Shown: one piece after another, positions 58,115 to 64,000 of the stretch
Layout of the letters: the number at the start of each line of letters is the position of its first letter
Position numbering within the stretch: position 1 is the first letter of the stretch
NCBI GenBank assembly: GCA_963803375.1
Contig: CAWDMB010000009.1
Span: forward strand, 1-64,000
DNA: 64,000 bases
Direction of reading: 5' to 3'
DNA from: JAOPZW01 sp963803375
Lineage (GTDB): Bacteria > Actinomycetota > Thermoleophilia > Solirubrobacterales > Solirubrobacteraceae
Notes under the pieces: generated by a model
The model's database searches: none
Seen by the model: the letters and a program-made list of their open reading frames with translations, nothing else
Told to the model about the DNA's origin: nothing
Position numbers and translations under genes: made by a program

Positions 58115-58612
58115 CTACCGGGCCAGCTCTTCCTTCAAGCGGCGAGCGACCCGCTCGGGCACGAGCTCGTGGACGGCGCCATCGAAGGTTGCGAGCTCCT
58201 TGACGCCGCTCGAGCTCAGGAAACTGTACTGGGGGCTGGCCATCAGGTAGAGCGTGTCGATGTCGGCACCCTGCAGGCGGTTGAGCTGGTTCATCTCGAA
58301 CTCGTATTCGAAGTCGGAGATCGCGCGCAGCCCCTTGACGATCGCCTTGGCCCCGACGCGGCGCGCGAACTGCACCAGGAGCACGTCGAACGCCTCCGCA
58401 CGGACGTTTGGCAGCTCGGCCGTCGCCTCCTCGATGAACGCGATGCGCTCCGCGGTCGCGAACAGCGTCCTGCCCTTGCGCACCGGGTGGTCGACGATGC
58501 CCACGATGACCTCGTCGAAGAGCCGCGCCGCGCGCGCGATCACGTCGAGGTGCCCGTTGGTGAGCGGGTCGTAGGAGCCCGGGCAGATGGCGATGCGGGG
58601 ATCAGGGGACAT
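58115..58612 (-). CDS. coaD: Phosphopantetheine adenylyltransferase
   Basis: 165 residues from ATG 58612; it overlaps the end of rsmD by 11 nt. 'RIAICPGSYDPLTNGHLDVI' holds the 'TNGH' nucleotidyltransferase motif; 'NQLNRLQGADIDTLYLMASP' and 'YSFLSSSGVKELATFDGAVH' carry substrate residues. It makes dephospho-CoA from phosphopantetheine and ATP. Confidence 0.97.
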   Translation of the reverse strand: MSPDPRIAICPGSYDPLTNGHLDVIARAARLFDEVIVGIVDHPVRKGRTLFATAERIAFIEEATAELPNVRAEAFDVLLVQFARRVGAKAIVKGLRAISDFEYEFEMNQLNRLQGADIDTLYLMASPQYSFLSSSGVKELATFDGAVHELVPERVARRLKEELAR

Positions 58613-59141
58613 GGATGCGGATGAGCGTGTCGCCGTAGCGGCGTTCGTGCGTGAGCGCCAGCGCGAGCTCGAGCGGCTCGCGGCGATCGCTCTCCGTGAC
58701 GACCCGCGCGCCGTCGGCCAGCAGCGGCCCGAGCGCCTCGGAGAGCTCCCGCCCCAGCGCCGCGGCCTGCCGGTACGGAGGGTCCAGGAAGACCAGATCG
58801 TATGTCTCCGAGCGCGCGGATGCGTCGCGGAGGGCCGAGCGGACGGGCGCGACCACGAGTCGCGCCTGCGCCGGCCCGAGCCCGAGGGTCTCGAGGTTGG
58901 CGCGCGCGACGGCCGCCGCACGCCGGTCGCGCTCGACGAGCACGGCCCGCGCCGCCCCGCGCGAGAGCGCCTCGATGGCGAGCGCGCCCGAGCCCGCGAA
59001 GAGGTCGAGGACGCGCGCGCCGTCGAGCGGACCGAGCGTGGCGAACAGCGCCTCGCGGACACGGTCGGACGTCGGCCGCGTGGCCCGGCCGGTCGGCGCT
59101 CGCAGGCGCCGTCCGCCGAGGCGCCCGGCGACCACCCTCAC
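58602..59141 (-). CDS. rsmD: 16S rRNA (guanine966-N2)-methyltransferase RsmD
   Basis: 179 residues from GTG 59141 (GTGA overlap with recG). 'VRVVAGRLGGRRLRAPTGRA' is the typical N-terminus, 'ARVLDLFAGSGALAIEALSR' the SAM loop, and 'YDLVFLDPPYRQAAALGREL' has the catalytic DPPY. It methylates G966 in 16S rRNA. The recG-rsmD-coaD order is common. Confidence 0.95.
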   Translation of the reverse strand: MRVVAGRLGGRRLRAPTGRATRPTSDRVREALFATLGPLDGARVLDLFAGSGALAIEALSRGAARAVLVERDRRAAAVARANLETLGLGPAQARLVVAPVRSALRDASARSETYDLVFLDPPYRQAAALGRELSEALGPLLADGARVVTESDRREPLELALALTHERRYGDTLIRIHVP

Positions 59142-61228
59142 GCGGCCACGGGCTCGGCCTCGACCTCCGCGAGCGCGTCGGCCAGGAGCGCGTGCTCGGG
59201 CGCGGTGAGCGCGGGGTCGGCGCGCAGCAGCGCCTCGGCGCGCGCGTGGGCGCGCTCGAGCAGCGGCGCGTCGTCGGGCAGGCGCGCGAAGCGAAAGCGC
59301 GCGAGGCCCGACTGGCGCGTGCCCGTCAGCTCGCCCTCGCCGCGCAGCTCGAGGTCGATCTCGGCCAGCGCGAAGCCGTCGGTGTGCTCGGCCAGCGCCC
59401 GCAGGCGCGGCGACTCCTTCGGCCCGAAGACCAGGCACAGCGAGGGATGCGTGCCGCGCCCGACGCGCCCGCGCAGTTGGTGCAGCTGCGAGATGCCGTA
59501 GCGCTCGGCGTCCTCGACGAGCATCACGGTCGCGTTGGGGACGTCGATGCCGACCTCGACGACCGTGGTGGCCACGAGCACGTCCGCGGTCCCGGCCGCG
59601 AAGGCGTCCATCGCGGCCGTCTTCTCGCGCGAGCGCATCTGCCCGTGGAGGAGCACGACCTCGAAGCCCCGAAGCTCCGTCGACCGTAGGCGCTCGAACT
59701 CGGCGGTGGCGGCGCGCGCCTGCAGCGCCTCGGACTCGCTCACGAGCGGGCAGACGACGAACGCCTGGCGCCCGGCGCGCAGCTCCTCGCGGATGCGCTC
59801 ATAGGCGCGGGCGCGCTCGCGCTCGCCCCCGGCGACGAACGTCTCGATCGGCTGGCGGCCCGTGGGCAGCTCGCGCAGCGCGGTCACGTCGAGGGCGCCG
59901 AAGGACGCCAGGCGCAGCGTGCGCGGGATCGGCGTCGCCGTCGTGTGCAGGACGTGCGGGGCCAGGCCGGGCGGCGCCTTGGCGTCGAGCGCCGCGCGCT
60001 GGCGCACCCCGAAGCGGTGCTGCTCGTCGACGACGGCGACGGCGAGGCGATCGAACTCGACGTCCGGCTCGATCAGCGCGTGGGTGCCGACGACGAGCGC
60101 GAGCTCGCCGGTCCGCAGCTTGCCGAGCTGGTCGGCGCGGCGCGCGCCGGGCGTCGACCCGGTCAGCAGCGCGGCGGTGACCATCGAGCCGGGCATGAGC
60201 GCCTGCAGCGTGGCGAAGTGCTGCTCGGCGAGCGTCTCGGTCGGGGCCATGAGCGCGGCCTGCATCCCGTGCTCGATCGCCCGCAGCATCGCGTGCAGGG
60301 CGACGACCGTCTTGCCCGAGCCGACCTCGCCCATGAGCAGCCGCTGCATCGGGCGCTCGCGCGCGAGGTCGGCGTCGAGCTCGTCGATCGCGCGCAGCTG
60401 GTCGCCGGTGGGTACGAAGGGCAGCAGCGTGTCGCGCCAGAGGCGGCTCAGCGTGGGCCCGTCGCGCAGCGGCGCGGCGGCCTGGTCCGCCCGGCGCTCG
60501 GCGCGCAGGCGCAGCTGGACGATCTGGTCGACCAGCAGCTCCTCGAAGGCCAGCCGCGCGCGGCCGGCCTCGCGGTCGCCGAAGTGCGCGGCCGCCAGCG
60601 CAGCCGGTCGGTCGGGCAGCGCCTCGGCCACGCGCAGGACCGCCGGCAGCGGCTCGGCGACGTCGCCCACGGCGGCGCGATGCTCGCGCACCATGGCGAG
60701 GATCTGCGTCGACGTCAGGCCCTTCGTGGCCGGGTACTGGGCCGCGGCCTCGCCCGCCGTCGCGACCGCGTCGGTGCGGGCGTGGGTATTGACGCGGAAG
60801 CGGTTGCGGCCCTGGAGCTTGCCGGCGAGCATGAGCCGCGTTCCCGGGCGATACTGGTCCCTCAGCCACGGCTGGTTGAAGAACGTCGCTTTCATGACGC
60901 CCGTCGCGTCGCTCACGACCGCCTCGACGAGCGGCTTCATCCCGCGCCGGCGGACCGGGCGGGCGGTGATCGAGCGGACCTCGACGATCACCGTCGCCGT
61001 CTCCTCGGGCGCGAGCTCGGCGATCGTGCGCGCCTCGCCCGAATCGCGCGGCAGGTGCTCGAGCAGCGCCCCGACCGTGGTCAGCCCCAGCGTCTCGGCG
61101 GCCTCGGCCGCGGGAGCCGGGCGCCAGCGCAGCGGCGCGGCCAGCCGCGACGGGCGCGGCCAGCGCACGGGCGCGGCCGCGAGCGTCTCGCGGTCGAGCT
61201 CGTCGTGGCCGGCGAAGGCGGTCGGCAT
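59138..61228 (-). CDS. recG: ATP-dependent DNA helicase RecG
   Basis: 696 residues from ATG 61228; ATG 61240 is an alternative. An OB-fold wedge domain (about 50-190) precedes the helicase core: 'RLLMGEVGSGKTVVALHAML' (Walker A), 'RLAVAVVDEQHRFGVRQRAA' (DEQH), 'VLHTTATPIPRTLRLASFGA', then 'DVLVATTVVEVGIDVPNATV' and 'YGISQLHQLRGRVGRGTHPS' with the TRG-type end. It rescues stalled forks by branch migration. Confidence 0.96.
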   Translation of the reverse strand: MPTAFAGHDELDRETLAAAPVRWPRPSRLAAPLRWRPAPAAEAAETLGLTTVGALLEHLPRDSGEARTIAELAPEETATVIVEVRSITARPVRRRGMKPLVEAVVSDATGVMKATFFNQPWLRDQYRPGTRLMLAGKLQGRNRFRVNTHARTDAVATAGEAAAQYPATKGLTSTQILAMVREHRAAVGDVAEPLPAVLRVAEALPDRPAALAAAHFGDREAGRARLAFEELLVDQIVQLRLRAERRADQAAAPLRDGPTLSRLWRDTLLPFVPTGDQLRAIDELDADLARERPMQRLLMGEVGSGKTVVALHAMLRAIEHGMQAALMAPTETLAEQHFATLQALMPGSMVTAALLTGSTPGARRADQLGKLRTGELALVVGTHALIEPDVEFDRLAVAVVDEQHRFGVRQRAALDAKAPPGLAPHVLHTTATPIPRTLRLASFGALDVTALRELPTGRQPIETFVAGGERERARAYERIREELRAGRQAFVVCPLVSESEALQARAATAEFERLRSTELRGFEVVLLHGQMRSREKTAAMDAFAAGTADVLVATTVVEVGIDVPNATVMLVEDAERYGISQLHQLRGRVGRGTHPSLCLVFGPKESPRLRALAEHTDGFALAEIDLELRGEGELTGTRQSGLARFRFARLPDDAPLLERAHARAEALLRADPALTAPEHALLADALAEVEAEPVAA

Positions 61229-61354
61229 CCGACCACCCATGATGGCGGCGCGACGGGACGTGAGGCGGAAGGAATGCCGGCCCTCGGCGTCCCTCACTGC
61301 ACATGCGGCCGCACCTGCGCGGCCGCACGCCACGACCTACAGAGGGCGAAAGCC

Positions 61355-61589
61355 AATGGGAACCGCCATCACCGGGGACTCGCGACGCGTCTCGGACGCC
61401 TTGCGGTCCGCCTTCCGCGGCGAGCTGATCGAGCCGGGAGATCCCCGGCTATGACGAGGCGCGCGCCGTCTACAACGGCCCCAGCGGGTCCGCGACAGCT
61501 ACCGCGACAACTACGACCGCCTGGTCGAGCTCAAGCGACGCTACGACCCGGACAACCTGTTCGCCATCAACCAGAACATCGTGCCGTAG
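61355..61589 (+). pseudogene. Collapsed FAD-linked oxidoreductase (berberine-bridge-enzyme-like)
   Basis: From ATG 61355 the sequence reads 'MGTAITGDSRRVSDALRSAF' and 'RGELIEPGDP'; then the frame shifts to 'GYDEARAVYNG', and shortly after comes the C-terminal end 'YRDNYDRLVELKRRYDPDNL' and 'FAINQNIVP' with TAG at 61587-61589. The start and end motifs of FAD_binding_4/BBE oxidoreductases are thus joined with the whole middle (roughly 400 residues) missing. It lies between recG and rpmB. Confidence 0.7.
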
Positions 61590-61627
61590 GGAGGCGGGGT
61601 CGGACACGGCCGGCGCGTCGGCGCCGG

Positions 61628-61819
61628 TCAGACGGCCTTCGTGACCTTGCCGGCCTTGAGGCAGCGGGTGCAGACGTACACCCGGCGCGGCGCCTTGCCG
61701 ACGAGGATCCGGACCTTCTGGAGGTTCGGGTCGAAGCGGCGCCGCGTCGCGACCATCGAGTGGCTGCGGCTGTTGCCGAAGGACGGGCCCTTGCCGCAGC
61801 TGTGACAGACCTTGGCCAT
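61628..61819 (-). CDS. rpmB: 50S ribosomal protein L28
   Basis: 63 residues from ATG 61819. 'MAKVCHSCGKGPSFGNSRSH' and 'RVYVCTRCLKAGKVTKAV' give the zinc-binding Cys pairs of the C+ form. 'RRRFDPNLQKVRILVGKAPR' is the rRNA-binding centre. Confidence 0.96.
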   Translation of the reverse strand: MAKVCHSCGKGPSFGNSRSHSMVATRRRFDPNLQKVRILVGKAPRRVYVCTRCLKAGKVTKAV

Positions 61820-61846
61820 CGGCGAGCCAGTGTAGCGGGGCGTCTT

Positions 61847-62167
61847 CTAGTCCGGGCGGGCCGGCGCGCGTCTCGGAGCACGCTCCGGGGCGTGCGCGGG
61901 CCGGCGCGCCGGCGCGGGGTGGCCCTCGCCCAGCCGGCCGGGCTCGCGCAGGCGCACGGCGCTCGGCGCCGCGTCGGGCAGCGGCAGGTCACCGCCCCGC
62001 GGGCTCGGCTCGGGCTCGGGCGGGCGGTCGTCGCCGTCGTCCCCGGGCCACCAGCCGCGCCAGTCGGGCCGGTTGTCCTCGTCGAGGAGGAGCGCCCAGA
62101 CGAGCGCGGCCATCCCGACGATGTGCACGAGGACGGTCAGCCCGAGCGCGAGGACCTCCTTGGTCAC
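61847..62167 (-). CDS. Small single-span membrane protein
   Basis: 106 residues from GTG 62167; an upstream start would add a basic stretch. 'VTKEVLALGLTVLVHIVGMA' with 'ALVWALLL' is one membrane helix (about 5-30), followed by a charged Pro/Asp/Glu segment ('EPEPSPRGGDLPLPDAAPSA') and a basic Pro/Arg-rich tail. No homologue recognised. Confidence 0.5.
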   Translation of the reverse strand: MTKEVLALGLTVLVHIVGMAALVWALLLDEDNRPDWRGWWPGDDGDDRPPEPEPSPRGGDLPLPDAAPSAVRLREPGRLGEGHPAPARRPAHAPERAPRRAPARPD

Positions 62168-62229
62168 GGCACCTAGCGTACCCCCACCGCGTCGTGGCGT
62201 GGCAGCTTTGTGCGCCAATGCTCCGGTGG

Positions 62230-62322
62230 TCAGGCGCGCCGCTTACCCGCGTACCACGCGAGCGCCGCGTCGACGTCGCCGACCTCGAGCGCGACGTGGT
62301 TGATGCCGAGCGCCCGCGCCAC
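62230..62322 (-). pseudogene. N-terminal fragment of a VOC (glyoxalase-like) protein
   Basis: Thirty residues from GTG 62322: 'LGINHVALEVGDVDAALAWY' then 'AGKRRA' and a stop. The first 20 match the opening beta-alpha unit of VOC proteins, but the frame ends where the second strand should begin. It directly follows the ribH stop (one base apart). It is either a broken gene or a stub left by a deletion. Confidence 0.5.
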
Positions 62323-62323
62323 G

Positions 62324-62754
62324 TCAGGCTCCGGCCAGCAGCTGCTCACGCAGGCGCGCGAGCGCGAGCACCGCCTCGGCCGCGTGGCGGCCCGAGTCGC
62401 GTCGGTCGCCGCCCGCGCGCGCGAGTGCCTGCTCCATCGTGTCGACGGTGAGGACGCCGAACGCGCACGGCACGCCCGTGCGCAGCTGCACGTCCTGGAT
62501 CCCGCGCGCGGCCTGGCCGCAGACGTAGTCGTAGTGGTCGGTCTCGCCGCGGATCACCGCGCCGACGCAGGCGACGCCGGCGTAGCGCCCCGACGCCGCC
62601 GCGAGCTGCGCGGCCATCGGCAGCTCGAAGGCGCCGGGCACCGCGAAGACGTCGGCCGCCCCCGCCCCCGCCTCGGCGAACGCGGCCTGCGCGCCCGCGA
62701 CGAGCCGGTCGGCGAGCTCCTCGTAGAAGCGCGCGGCGACGATCGCGAACGCGC

Positions 62755-62758
<4 letters not shown>
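62324..62758 (-). CDS. ribH: 6,7-dimethyl-8-ribityllumazine synthase
   Basis: 144 residues from GTG 62758, overlapping the ribBA stop by 4 nt (GTGA). 'FAIVAARFYEELADRLVAGA', 'VFAVPGAFELPMAAQLAAAS' and 'GAVIRGETDHYDYVCGQAAR' are the active-site motifs; 'FGVLTVDTMEQALARAGG' completes the family. It condenses the two precursors of lumazine in riboflavin synthesis. Confidence 0.96.

Positions 62759-64000
<1,242 letters not shown>

Noticed and set aside
59945..62176. Plus-strand open frame opposite recG
   Set aside because: Arg/Gly-rich shadow of recG with no recognisable motif; the minus strand is certain.

Overview
The window is high-GC DNA with dense, often 4-nt-overlapping genes. Its content (FliA/WhiG-type sigma factor, EF-G2-like GTPase, SepIVA-like coiled-coil protein, a secreted protein with a 'DLRSPDARDAA' motif, actinobacterial order of smc/rnc/ribosomal genes) suggests a soil actinobacterium, most likely of the Thermoleophilia/Solirubrobacterales (Conexibacter, Solirubrobacter or Patulibacter-like). 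That taxonomic guess is inference from protein flavour; no 16S gene is present.

Positions 1 to about 12.4 kb are accessory and show repeated insertion and decay. They hold a decayed IS21-type transposase (170..467), two partial copies of a tRNA-Cys 3' end on either side of an MMPL exporter gene, a VOC protein, a RibD/DHFR-like reductase, a frameshifted RelE/HigB-like toxin, a GST, an exported Ser/Thr/Pro/Val-repeat protein with a sigma-region-4-like segment, and an aldo/keto reductase. An intact tRNA-Gly(GCC) at 8512..8585 has its last 29 bp repeated at 12328..12356. Between the two lie an integrase C-terminal remnant, a large LuxR/LAL-type ATPase regulator and a small exported protein, so this looks like the remnant of a tRNA-integrated island.

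From about 12.4 to 28.2 kb the genes are chromosomal: a class B PBP, RNase HI, a zinc-ribbon protein, EF-G2, a FliA/WhiG sigma factor, an Xer-type recombinase, an L,D-transpeptidase, an epimerase and acyltransferase pair, an alpha/beta hydrolase and ilvD.

From 28.2 kb to the right edge lies a long information-processing and envelope cluster, nearly all on the minus strand. Read in the direction of transcription, from the right edge leftwards, it runs ribBA-ribH, rpmB, recG-rsmD-coaD-sepIVA-like, then (after an interruption) yceD, rpmF-plsX-acpP-rnc-smc, ftsY, nfeD-SPFH, a NarL regulator and O-methyltransferase, ffh, rpsP-khpA-rimM-trmD-rplS-rnhB, and comM-dprA-thiD. The SRP pathway (ffh, ftsY), ribosome assembly (rpsP, rimM, rplS, rpmB, rpmF, rsmD, trmD), lipid initiation (plsX, acpP), chromosome organisation (smc) and DNA uptake/processing (dprA, comM, recG) are therefore grouped. 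Plus-strand interruptions are yraN, a GNAT gene that splits yceD from rpmF, and the 49.5-57 kb block (alcohol dehydrogenase, two redox proteins, a nuclease-like coiled-coil protein, acylphosphatase).

The most notable points are: the tRNA-Gly island; the exported protein with a sigma-like segment; rnc lacking any ATG/GTG/TTG start and lying in frame with acpP across one TGA; a 166-bp MITE-like inverted repeat at a decayed acetyltransferase gene; and several collapsed pseudogenes (FAD-linked oxidase, VOC, GNAT). Start sites are often uncertain because of high GC and few clear Shine-Dalgarno sequences.
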